Made by a program: the position numbers and the translations under genes. A DNA stretch of 64,000 bases from contig OY720345.1 of NCBI GenBank assembly GCA_963082975.1, positions 5,159,001 through 5,223,000 of the forward strand, read 5' to 3'. This document shows positions 12,901 through 24,827 of the stretch, in pieces; within the stretch, counting starts at the first letter, position 1, and each line of letters begins with the position of its first letter. The notes below the pieces were generated by a model. That model was not told the origin of the DNA. It worked only from the letters and a program-made list of their open reading frames with translations, and searched no databases. Source of the stretch: Labia minor. Its lineage: Eukaryota; Arthropoda; Insecta; Dermaptera; Spongiphoridae.

Positions 12901-14094
12901 ATTGATATCATAATTTTTTTCATTAAGTTCATCGAAAAAACCTCAATTTGTAATATTCTTTCACGCCAAAAGCTACTTTTTTAAATAGAAATGTAAAATT
13001 TATTTATTATATATCATTCTCTACCATTTCTGGTCCTAATCAAGAATTAATTCATATTTCATTGATATCATAATTTTTTTTTATTGATTTCATCGAAAAA
13101 ACCTGAATTTGTAATATTATTTCACGCCAAAAGCTACTTTTTTAAATAGAAATGTAAAATTTATTTATTATATATCATTCTCTTCCGTTTCTGGTCCTAA
13201 TCAAGAATTAATTCATATTTCATAGATATCATAATTTTTTTCATTAATTTCATCGAAAAAAACAGAATTTCTCATATTATTTCACTTAAAAAGCTACTTT
13301 TTTAAATAGAAATGTAAAATTTATTTATTATATATCATTCTCTACCATTTCTGGTCCTAATCAAGAATTAATTCATATTTCATAGATATCATAATTTTTT
13401 TCATTAATTTCATCGAAAAAAACAGAATTTCTCATATTATTTCACGCAAAAAGCTACTTTTTTAAATAGAAATGTAAAATTTATTTATTATATATCATTC
13501 TCTACCATTTCTGGTCCTAATCAAGAATTAATTCATATTTCATTGATATCATAATTTTTTTTTATTGATTTCATCGAAAAAACCTGAATTTGTAATATTA
13601 TTTCACGCCAAAAGCTACTTTTTTAAATAGAAATGTAAAATTTATTTATTATATATCATTCTCTTCCGTTTCTGGTCCTAATCAAGAATTAATTCATATT
13701 TCATAGATATCATAATTTTTTTCATTAATTTCATCGAAAAAAACAGAATTTCTCATATTATTTCACTTAAAAAGCTACTTTTTTAAATAGAAATGTAAAA
13801 TTTATTTATTATATATGATTTTCTTCCATTTCTGGTCCTAATCAAGAATTAATTCATATTTCATTGATATCATAATTTTTTTCATTGATTTCATTAAAAA
13901 AACAGAATTTCTCATATTATTTCACGCAAAAAGCTACTTTTTTAAATAGAAATGTAAAATTTATTTATTATATATGATTTTCTTCCATTTCTGGTCCTAA
14001 TCAAGAATTAATTCATATTTCATTGATATCATAATTTTTTTTTATTGATTTCATCGAAAAAACCTGAATTTGTAATATTATTTCACGCCAAAAG
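9930..14094 (+). repeat. 26-monomer block, left copy of a long-range duplicated segment
   Basis: Monomer order by class: A, A, F, G, G, F, A, G(20G), F(16T), F, F(103G), A, G, G, F, A, G(20G), F(16T), F, A, F, A, A, F, G, G. The same order, with the same right-end types and T-run lengths, occurs at 55,580-59,744. Offsets checked at the start, at both 16T monomers (11,211 to 56,861 and 12,653 to 58,303) and at the end are all exactly 45,650 bp, so no net insertion or deletion separates the copies. Inside it, an internal near-repeat of about nine monomers (class G to 16T to F) also occurs. Confidence 0.85.
11211..11370 (+). repeat. First 16T monomer subtype
   Basis: The subtype has AAATATAAAT instead of AAATAGAAAT (G16T), is class F, 91A, with GTTTTCATCG and end P, and usually follows a class G 20G monomer with eight T. 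I count 17 copies, starting at 11,211; 12,653; 15,377; 17,780; 21,466; 26,430; 26,750; 27,711; 28,032; 28,192; 34,118; 40,683; 42,125; 45,330; 51,096; 56,861 and 58,303. None lies left of 11.2 kb. It is a good marker for register between blocks. Confidence 0.85.
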
Positions 14095-16818
14095 CTACTT
14101 TTTTAAATAGAAATGTAAAATTTATTTATTATATATCATTCTCTACCATTTCTGGTCCTAATCAAGAATTAATTCATATTTCATTGATATCATAATTTTT
14201 TTCATTGATTTCATCGAAAAAACCTCAATTTGTAATATTATTTCACGCCAAAAGCTACTTTTTTAAATAGAAATGTAAAATTTATTTATTATATATCATT
14301 CTCTACCATTTCTGGTCCTAATCAAGAATTAATTCATATTTCATAGATATCATAATGTTTTTCATTGATTTCATCGAAAAAAACAGAATTTCTCATATTA
14401 TTTCACGCAAAAAGCTACTTTTTTAAATAGAAATGTAAAATTTATTTATTATATATCATTCTCTACCATTTCTGGTCCTAATCAAGAATTAATTCATATT
14501 TCATTGATATCATAATTTTTTTTTATTGATTTCATCGAAAAAACCTGAATTTGTAATATTATTTCACGCCAAAAGCTACTTTTTTAAATAGAAATGTAAA
14601 ATTTATTTATTATATATGATTTTCTTCCATTTCTGGTCCTAATCAAGAATTAATTCATATTTCATTGATATCATAATTTTTTTCATTGATTTCATTAAAA
14701 AAACAGAATTTCTCATATTATTTCACGCAAAAAGCTACTTTTTTAAATAGAAATGTAAAATTTATTTATTATATATGATTTTCTTCCATTTCTGGTCCTA
14801 ATCAAGAATTAATTCATATTTCATTGATATCATAATTTTTTTTTATTGATTTCATCGAAAAAACCTGAATTTGTAATATTATTTCACGCCAAAAGCTACT
14901 TTTTTAAATAGAAATGTAAAATTTATTTATTATATATCATTCTCTTCCGTTTCTGGTCCTAATCAAGAATTAATTCATATTTCATAGATATCATAATTTT
15001 TTTCATTGATTTCATCGAAAAAAACAGAATTTCTCATATTATTTCACTTAAAAAGCTACTTTTTTAAATAGAAATGTAAAATTTATTTATTATATATCAT
15101 TCTCTACCATTTCTGGTCCTAATCAAGAATTAATTCATATTTCATTGATATCATAATTTTGTTCATTGATTTCATAGAAAAAAACAGAATTTCTCATATT
15201 ATTTCACTTAAAAAGCTACTTTTTTAAATAGAAAGGTAAAATTTATTTATTATATATGATTTTCTTCCATTTCTGGTCCTAATCAAGAATTAATTCATAT
15301 TTCATTGATATCATAATTTTTTTTCATTGATTTCATCGAAAAAACCTGAATTTGTAATATTATTTCACGCCAAAAGCTACTTTTTTAAATATAAATGTAA
15401 AATTTATTTATTATATATCATTCTCTTCCGTTTCTGGTCCTAATCAAGAATTAATTCATATTTCATAGATATCATAATTTTTTTCATTGTTTTCATCGAA
15501 AAAAACAGAATTTCTCATATTATTTCACGCCAAAAGCTACTTTTTTAAATAGAAATGTAAAATTTATTTATTATATATCATTCTCTTCCGTTTCTGGTCC
15601 TAATCAAGAATTAATTCATATTTCATTGATATCATAATTTTTTTCATTAAGTTCATCGAAAAAACCTCAATTTGTAATATTCTTTCACGCCAAAAGCTAC
15701 TTTTTTAAATAGAAATGTAAAATTTATTTATTATATATCATTCTCTACCATTTCTGGTCCTAATCAAGAATTAATTCATATTTCATTGATATCATAATTT
15801 TTTTTTATTGATTTCATCGAAAAAACCTGAATTTGTAATATTATTTCACGCCAAAAGCTACTTTTTTAAATAGAAATGTAAAATTTATTTATTATATATC
15901 ATTCTCTTCCGTTTCTGGTCCTAATCAAGAATTAATTCATATTTCATAGATATCATAATTTTTTTCATTAATTTCATCGAAAAAAACAGAATTTCTCATA
16001 TTATTTCACTTAAAAAGCTACTTTTTTAAATAGAAATGTAAAATTTATTTATTATATATCATTCTCTACCATTTCTGGTCCTAATCAAGAATTAATTCAT
16101 ATTTCATAGATATCATAATTTTTTTCATTAATTTCATCGAAAAAAACAGAATTTCTCATATTATTTCACGCAAAAAGCTACTTTTTTAAATAGAAATGTA
16201 AAATTTATTTATTATATATCATTCTCTACCATTTCTGGTCCTAATCAAGAATTAATTCATATTTCATTGATATCATAATTTTTTTTTATTGATTTCATCG
16301 AAAAAACCTGAATTTGTAATATTATTTCACGCCAAAAGCTACTTTTTTAAATAGAAATGTAAAATTTATTTATTATATATCATTCTCTTCCGTTTCTGGT
16401 CCTAATCAAGAATTAATTCATATTTCATAGATATCATAATTTTTTTCATTAATTTCATCGAAAAAAACAGAATTTCTCATATTATTTCACTTAAAAAGCT
16501 ACTTTTTTAAATAGAAATGTAAAATTTATTTATTATATATGATTTTCTTCCATTTCTGGTCCTAATCAAGAATTAATTCATATTTCATTGATATCATAAT
16601 TTTTTTCATTGATTTCATTAAAAAAACAGAATTTCTCATATTATTTCACGCAAAAAGCTACTTTTTTAAATAGAAAGGTAAAATTTATTTATTATATATG
16701 ATTTTCTTCCATTTCTGGTCCTAATCAAGAATTAATTCATATTTCATTGATATCATAATTTTTTTTCATTGATTTCATCGAAAAAACCTGAATTTGTAAT
16801 ATTATTTCACGCCAAAAG

Positions 16819-16978
16819 CTACTTTTTTAAATAGAAATGTAAAATTTATTTATTATATATCATTCTCTTCCGTTTCTGGTCCTAATCAAGAATTAATTCA
16901 TATTTCATTGATATCATAATTTTTTTCATTAAGTTCATCGAAAAAAACAGAATTTCTCATATTATTTCACGCCAAAAG
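16819..16978 (+). repeat. Chimeric subtype: class F, 91T, AAG left part with type P end
   Basis: Class F monomers with 91T and AAG normally carry a type Q end (CCTCAATTTG). This one carries type P. The same combination recurs at 19,382, 22,588, 43,727 and 60,386, and the first four are followed directly by a 70T monomer. One exchange between AAG and the A tract followed by spread with its neighbours is the simplest explanation. Confidence 0.75.
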
Positions 16979-17298
16979 CTACTTTTTTAAATAGAAATGT
17001 AAAATTTATTTATTATATATCATTCTCTTCCGTTTCTGGTCCTAATCTAGAATTAATTCATATTTCATAGATATCATAATTTTTTTCATTGTTTTCATCG
17101 AAAAAAACAGAATTTCTCATATTATTTCACGCCAAAAGCTACTTTTTTAAATAGAAATGTAAAATTTATTTATTATATATCATTCTCTTCCGTTTCTGGT
17201 CCTAATCTAGAATTAATTCATATTTCATAGATATCATAATTTTTTTCATTGTTTTCATCGAAAAAAACAGAATTTCTCATATTATTTCACGCAAAAAG
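16979..17298 (+). repeat. First pair of 70T monomers (XbaI-site subtype)
   Basis: Two adjacent class F monomers (16,979 and 17,139) have A70T, which creates TCTAGA at bases 68-73. All 70T copies share 91A, GTTTTCATCG and end P. I count 16: pairs at 16,979/17,139, 19,542/19,702, 22,748/22,908, 46,932/47,092 and 52,698/52,858, and singles at 29,473, 43,887, 59,745, 60,707, 62,470 and 63,751. None lies left of 16.9 kb, so the subtype arose or spread only in the right three quarters of the window. Confidence 0.88.
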
Positions 17299-19221
17299 CT
17301 ACTTTTTTAAATAGAAATGTAAAATTTATTTATTATATATCATTCTCTACCATTTCTGGTCCTAATCAAGAATTAATTCATATTTCATAGATATCATAAT
17401 TTTTTTCATTGATTTCATCGAAAAAAACAGAATTTCTCATATTATTTCACTTAAAAAGCTACTTTTTTAAATAGAAATGTAAAATTTATTTATTATATAT
17501 CATTCTCTACCATTTCTGGTCCTAATCAAGAATTAATTCATATTTCATTGATATCATAATTTTGTTCATTGATTTCATAGAAAAAAACAGAATTTCTCAT
17601 ATTATTTCACTTAAAAAGCTACTTTTTTAAATAGAAAGGTAAAATTTATTTATTATATATGATTTTCTTCCATTTCTGGTCCTAATCAAGAATTAATTCA
17701 TATTTCATTGATATCATAATTTTTTTTCATTGATTTCATCGAAAAAACCTGAATTTGTAATATTATTTCACGCCAAAAGCTACTTTTTTAAATATAAATG
17801 TAAAATTTATTTATTATATATCATTCTCTTCCGTTTCTGGTCCTAATCAAGAATTAATTCATATTTCATAGATATCATAATTTTTTTCATTGTTTTCATC
17901 GAAAAAAACAGAATTTCTCATATTATTTCACGCCAAAAGCTACTTTTTTAAATAGAAATGTAAAATTTATTTATTATATATCATTCTCTTCCGTTTCTGG
18001 TCCTAATCAAGAATTAATTCATATTTCATTGATATCATAATTTTTTTCATTAAGTTCATCGAAAAAACCTCAATTTGTAATATTCTTTCACGCCAAAAGC
18101 TACTTTTTTAAATAGAAATGTAAAATTTATTTATTATATATCATTCTCTACCATTTCTGGTCCTAATCAAGAATTAATTCATATTTCATTGATATCATAA
18201 TTTTTTTTTATTGATTTCATCGAAAAAACCTGAATTTGTAATATTATTTCACGCCAAAAGCTACTTTTTTAAATAGAAATGTAAAATTTATTTATTATAT
18301 ATCATTCTCTTCCGTTTCTGGTCCTAATCAAGAATTAATTCATATTTCATAGATATCATAATTTTTTTCATTAATTTCATCGAAAAAAACAGAATTTCTC
18401 ATATTATTTCACTTAAAAAGCTACTTTTTTAAATAGAAATGTAAAATTTATTTATTATATATCATTCTCTACCATTTCTGGTCCTAATCAAGAATTAATT
18501 CATATTTCATAGATATCATAATTTTTTTCATTAATTTCATCGAAAAAAACAGAATTTCTCATATTATTTCACGCAAAAAGCTACTTTTTTAAATAGAAAT
18601 GTAAAATTTATTTATTATATATCATTCTCTACCATTTCTGGTCCTAATCAAGAATTAATTCATATTTCATTGATATCATAATTTTTTTTTATTGATTTCA
18701 TCGAAAAAACCTGAATTTGTAATATTATTTCACGCCAAAAGCTACTTTTTTAAATAGAAATGTAAAATTTATTTATTATATATCATTCTCTTCCGTTTCT
18801 GGTCCTAATCAAGAATTAATTCATATTTCATAGATATCATAATTTTTTTCATTAATTTCATCGAAAAAAACAGAATTTCTCATATTATTTCACTTAAAAA
18901 GCTACTTTTTTAAATAGAAATGTAAAATTTATTTATTATATATGATTTTCTTCCATTTCTGGTCCTAATCAAGAATTAATTCATATTTCATTGATATCAT
19001 AATTTTTTTCATTGATTTCATTAAAAAAACAGAATTTCTCATATTATTTCACGCAAAAAGCTACTTTTTTAAATAGAAAGGTAAAATTTATTTATTATAT
19101 ATGATTTTCTTCCATTTCTGGTCCTAATCAAGAATTAATTCATATTTCATTGATATCATAATTTTTTTTCATTGATTTCATCGAAAAAACCTGAATTTGT
19201 AATATTATTTCACGCCAAAAG

Positions 19222-20663
19222 CTACTTTTTTAAATAGAAATGTAAAATTTATTTATTATATATCATTCTCTTCCGTTTCTGGTCCTAATCAAGAATTAAT
19301 TCATATTTCATAGATATCATAATTTTTTTCATTGTTTTCATCGAAAAAAACAGAATTTCTCATATTATTTCACGCCAAAAGCTACTTTTTTAAATAGAAA
19401 TGTAAAATTTATTTATTATATATCATTCTCTTCCGTTTCTGGTCCTAATCAAGAATTAATTCATATTTCATTGATATCATAATTTTTTTCATTAAGTTCA
19501 TCGAAAAAAACAGAATTTCTCATATTATTTCACGCCAAAAGCTACTTTTTTAAATAGAAATGTAAAATTTATTTATTATATATCATTCTCTTCCGTTTCT
19601 GGTCCTAATCTAGAATTAATTCATATTTCATAGATATCATAATTTTTTTCATTGTTTTCATCGAAAAAAACAGAATTTCTCATATTATTTCACGCCAAAA
19701 GCTACTTTTTTAAATAGAAATGTAAAATTTATTTATTATATATCATTCTCTTCCGTTTCTGGTCCTAATCTAGAATTAATTCATATTTCATAGATATCAT
19801 AATTTTTTTCATTGTTTTCATCGAAAAAAACAGAATTTCTCATATTATTTCACGCAAAAAGCTACTTTTTTAAATAGAAATGTAAAATTTATTTATTATA
19901 TATCATTCTCTACCATTTCTGGTCCTAATCAAGAATTAATTCATATTTCATTGATATCATAATTTTGTTCATTGATTTCATAGAAAAAAACAGAATTTCT
20001 CATATTATTTCACTTAAAAAGCTACTTTTTTAAATAGAAAGGTAAAATTTATTTATTATATATGATTTTCTTCCATTTCTGGTCCTAATCAAGAATTAAT
20101 TCATATTTCATTGATATCATAATTTTTTTTCATTGATTTCATCGAAAAAACCTGAATTTGTAATATTCTTTCACGCCAAAAGCTACTTTTTTAAATAGAA
20201 ATGTAAAATTTATTTATTATATATCATTCTCTTCCGTTTCTGGTCCTAATCAAGAATTAATTCATATTTCATAGATATCATAATGTTTTTCATTGATTTC
20301 ATCGAAAAAAACAGAATTTCTCATATTATTTCACGCAAAAAGCTACTTTTTTAAATAGAAATGTAAAATTTATTTATTATATATCATTCTCTACCATTTC
20401 TGGTCCTAATCAAGAATTAATTCATATTTCATTGATATCATAATTTTTTTTTATTGATTTCATCGAAAAAACCTGAATTTGTAATATTATTTCACGCCAA
20501 AAGCTACTTTTTTAAATAGAAATGTAAAATTTATTTATTATATATCATTCTCTACCATTTCTGGTCCTAATCAAGAATTAATTCATATTTCATTGATATC
20601 ATAATGTTTTTCATTGATTTCATCGAAAAAAACAGAATTTCTCATATTATTTCACGCAAAAAG
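19222..20663 (+). repeat. Nine-monomer 70T module, copy 1
   Basis: Order: F (GTTTTC, end P), F-AAG-P chimera, 70T, 70T, A with 106G, G with 20G, F with 103G, A with nine T, A with 103G. The same order occurs at 22,428-23,869, offset by exactly 3,206 bp (20 monomers) at the start, at the 70T pair and at the end. After it, copy 1 continues with another A 103G monomer and a class G monomer, whereas copy 2 continues with class F. Confidence 0.85.
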
Positions 20664-22427
20664 CTACTTTTTTAAATAGAAATGTAAAATTTATTTATTA
20701 TATATCATTCTCTACCATTTCTGGTCCTAATCAAGAATTAATTCATATTTCATTGATATCATAATGTTTTTCATTGATTTCATCGAAAAAAACAGAATTT
20801 CTCATATTATTTCACGCAAAAAGCTACTTTTTTAAATAGAAATGTAAAATTTATTTATTATATATGATTTTCTTCCATTTCTGGTCCTAATCAAGAATTA
20901 ATTCATATTTCATTGATATCATAATTTTTTTTTATTGATTTCATCGAAAAAACCTGAATTTGTAATATTATTTCACGCCAAAAGCTACTTTTTTAAATAG
21001 AAATGTAAAATTTATTTATTATATATCATTCTCTTCCGTTTCTGGTCCTAATCAAGAATTAATTCATATTTCATAGATATCATAATTTTTTTCATTGATT
21101 TCATCGAAAAAAACAGAATTTCTCATATTATTTCACTTAAAAAGCTACTTTTTTAAATAGAAATGTAAAATTTATTTATTATATATCATTCTCTACCATT
21201 TCTGGTCCTAATCAAGAATTAATTCATATTTCATTGATATCATAATTTTGTTCATTGATTTCATAGAAAAAAACAGAATTTCTCATATTATTTCACTTAA
21301 AAAGCTACTTTTTTAAATAGAAAGGTAAAATTTATTTATTATATATGATTTTCTTCCATTTCTGGTCCTAATCAAGAATTAATTCATATTTCATTGATAT
21401 CATAATTTTTTTTCATTGATTTCATCGAAAAAACCTGAATTTGTAATATTATTTCACGCCAAAAGCTACTTTTTTAAATATAAATGTAAAATTTATTTAT
21501 TATATATCATTCTCTTCCGTTTCTGGTCCTAATCAAGAATTAATTCATATTTCATAGATATCATAATTTTTTTCATTGTTTTCATCGAAAAAAACAGAAT
21601 TTCTCATATTATTTCACGCCAAAAGCTACTTTTTTAAATAGAAATGTAAAATTTATTTATTATATATCATTCTCTTCCGTTTCTGGTCCTAATCAAGAAT
21701 TAATTCATATTTCATTGATATCATAATTTTTTTCATTAAGTTCATCGAAAAAACCTCAATTTGTAATATTCTTTCACGCCAAAAGCTACTTTTTTAAATA
21801 GAAATGTAAAATTTATTTATTATATATCATTCTCTACCATTTCTGGTCCTAATCAAGAATTAATTCATATTTCATTGATATCATAATTTTTTTTTATTGA
21901 TTTCATCGAAAAAACCTGAATTTGTAATATTATTTCACGCCAAAAGCTACTTTTTTAAATAGAAATGTAAAATTTATTTATTATATATCATTCTCTTCCG
22001 TTTCTGGTCCTAATCAAGAATTAATTCATATTTCATAGATATCATAATTTTTTTCATTAATTTCATCGAAAAAAACAGAATTTCTCATATTATTTCACTT
22101 AAAAAGCTACTTTTTTAAATAGAAATGTAAAATTTATTTATTATATATCATTCTCTACCATTTCTGGTCCTAATCAAGAATTAATTCATATTTCATAGAT
22201 ATCATAATTTTTTTCATTAATTTCATCGAAAAAAACAGAATTTCTCATATTATTTCACGCAAAAAGCTACTTTTTTAAATAGAAATGTAAAATTTATTTA
22301 TTATATATCATTCTCTACCATTTCTGGTCCTAATCAAGAATTAATTCATATTTCATTGATATCATAATTTTTTTTTATTGATTTCATCGAAAAAACCTGA
22401 ATTTGTAATATTATTTCACGCCAAAAG

Positions 22428-23869
22428 CTACTTTTTTAAATAGAAATGTAAAATTTATTTATTATATATCATTCTCTTCCGTTTCTGGTCCTAATCAAGA
22501 ATTAATTCATATTTCATAGATATCATAATTTTTTTCATTGTTTTCATCGAAAAAAACAGAATTTCTCATATTATTTCACGCCAAAAGCTACTTTTTTAAA
22601 TAGAAATGTAAAATTTATTTATTATATATCATTCTCTTCCGTTTCTGGTCCTAATCAAGAATTAATTCATATTTCATTGATATCATAATTTTTTTCATTA
22701 AGTTCATCGAAAAAAACAGAATTTCTCATATTATTTCACGCCAAAAGCTACTTTTTTAAATAGAAATGTAAAATTTATTTATTATATATCATTCTCTTCC
22801 GTTTCTGGTCCTAATCTAGAATTAATTCATATTTCATAGATATCATAATTTTTTTCATTGTTTTCATCGAAAAAAACAGAATTTCTCATATTATTTCACG
22901 CCAAAAGCTACTTTTTTAAATAGAAATGTAAAATTTATTTATTATATATCATTCTCTTCCGTTTCTGGTCCTAATCTAGAATTAATTCATATTTCATAGA
23001 TATCATAATTTTTTTCATTGTTTTCATCGAAAAAAACAGAATTTCTCATATTATTTCACGCAAAAAGCTACTTTTTTAAATAGAAATGTAAAATTTATTT
23101 ATTATATATCATTCTCTACCATTTCTGGTCCTAATCAAGAATTAATTCATATTTCATTGATATCATAATTTTGTTCATTGATTTCATAGAAAAAAACAGA
23201 ATTTCTCATATTATTTCACTTAAAAAGCTACTTTTTTAAATAGAAAGGTAAAATTTATTTATTATATATGATTTTCTTCCATTTCTGGTCCTAATCAAGA
23301 ATTAATTCATATTTCATTGATATCATAATTTTTTTTCATTGATTTCATCGAAAAAACCTGAATTTGTAATATTCTTTCACGCCAAAAGCTACTTTTTTAA
23401 ATAGAAATGTAAAATTTATTTATTATATATCATTCTCTTCCGTTTCTGGTCCTAATCAAGAATTAATTCATATTTCATAGATATCATAATGTTTTTCATT
23501 GATTTCATCGAAAAAAACAGAATTTCTCATATTATTTCACGCAAAAAGCTACTTTTTTAAATAGAAATGTAAAATTTATTTATTATATATCATTCTCTAC
23601 CATTTCTGGTCCTAATCAAGAATTAATTCATATTTCATTGATATCATAATTTTTTTTTATTGATTTCATCGAAAAAACCTGAATTTGTAATATTATTTCA
23701 CGCCAAAAGCTACTTTTTTAAATAGAAATGTAAAATTTATTTATTATATATCATTCTCTACCATTTCTGGTCCTAATCAAGAATTAATTCATATTTCATT
23801 GATATCATAATGTTTTTCATTGATTTCATCGAAAAAAACAGAATTTCTCATATTATTTCACGCAAAAAG
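22428..23869 (+). repeat. Nine-monomer 70T module, copy 2
   Basis: Same monomer order as 19,222-20,663 at a constant 3,206-bp offset. The monomers before it differ: copy 1 is preceded by F, G, G(20G) after the A nine-T monomer, and these three are missing before copy 2, so a three-monomer deletion or insertion separates the two contexts. Confidence 0.85.
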
Positions 23870-24189
23870 CTACTTTTTTAAATAGAAATGTAAAATTTAT
23901 TTATTATATATCATTCTCTTCCGTTTCTGGTCCTAATCAAGAATTAATTCATATTTCATAGATATCATAATTTTTTTCATTAATTTCATCGAAAAAAACA
24001 GAATTTCTCATATTATTTCACTTAAAAAGCTACTTTTTTAAATAGAAATGTAAAATTTATTTATTATATATCATTCTCTTCCGTTTCTGGTCCTAATCAA
24101 GAATTAATTCATATTTCATAGATATCATAATTTTTTTCATTGATTTCATCGAAAAAAACAGAATTTCTCATATTATTTCACGCCAAAAG

Positions 24190-24348
24190 CTACTTTTTTA
24201 AATAGAAATGTAAAATTTATTTATTATATATCATTTTCTTCCATTTTTGATCCTATATTCGATTTGATTCATATTTCATTGATATCATAATTTTTTTCAT
24301 TAATTTCATCGAAAAAACCTCAATTTGTAATATTTTTCACTCAAAAAG
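24190..24348 (+). repeat. Class D divergent monomer (standard form)
   Basis: 159 bp, D centre with ATATTCGATTTGATTC, AATTTCATCG, type Q end and CTCAAAAAG junction. Preceded by class F with end P and followed by class A with CCTTAATTTG, as in the other standard copies. Confidence 0.9.
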
Positions 24349-24668
24349 CTACTTTTTTAAATAGAAATGTAAAATTTATTTATTATATATCATTCTCTAC
24401 CATTTCTGGTCCTAATCAAGAATTAATTCATATTTCATTGATATCATAATTTTTTTCATTGATTTCATCGAAAAAACCTTAATTTGTAATATTTTTTCAC
24501 GCAAAAAGCTACTTTTTTAAATAGAAATGTAAAATTTATTTATTATATATCATTCTCTTCCGTTTCTGGTCCTAATCAAGAATTAATTCATATTTCATAG
24601 ATATCATAATTTTTTTCATTGATTTCATCGAAAAAAACAGAATTTCTCATATTATTTCACGCCAAAAG

Positions 24669-24827
24669 CTACTTTTTTAAATAGAAATGTAAAATTTATT
24701 TATTATATATCATTTTCTTCCATTTTTGATCCTATATTCGATTTGATTCATATTTCATTGATATCATAATTTTTTTCATTAATTTCATCGAAAAAACCTC
24801 AATTTGTAATATTTTTCACTCAAAAAG
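24669..24827 (+). repeat. Class D divergent monomer (standard form)
   Basis: Second D of the three-monomer duplication, same sequence features and neighbours as the copy at 24,190. It is followed by two class A monomers with CCTTAATTTG ends and then by class F with AAG, a shortened version of the usual run after D. Confidence 0.9.
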
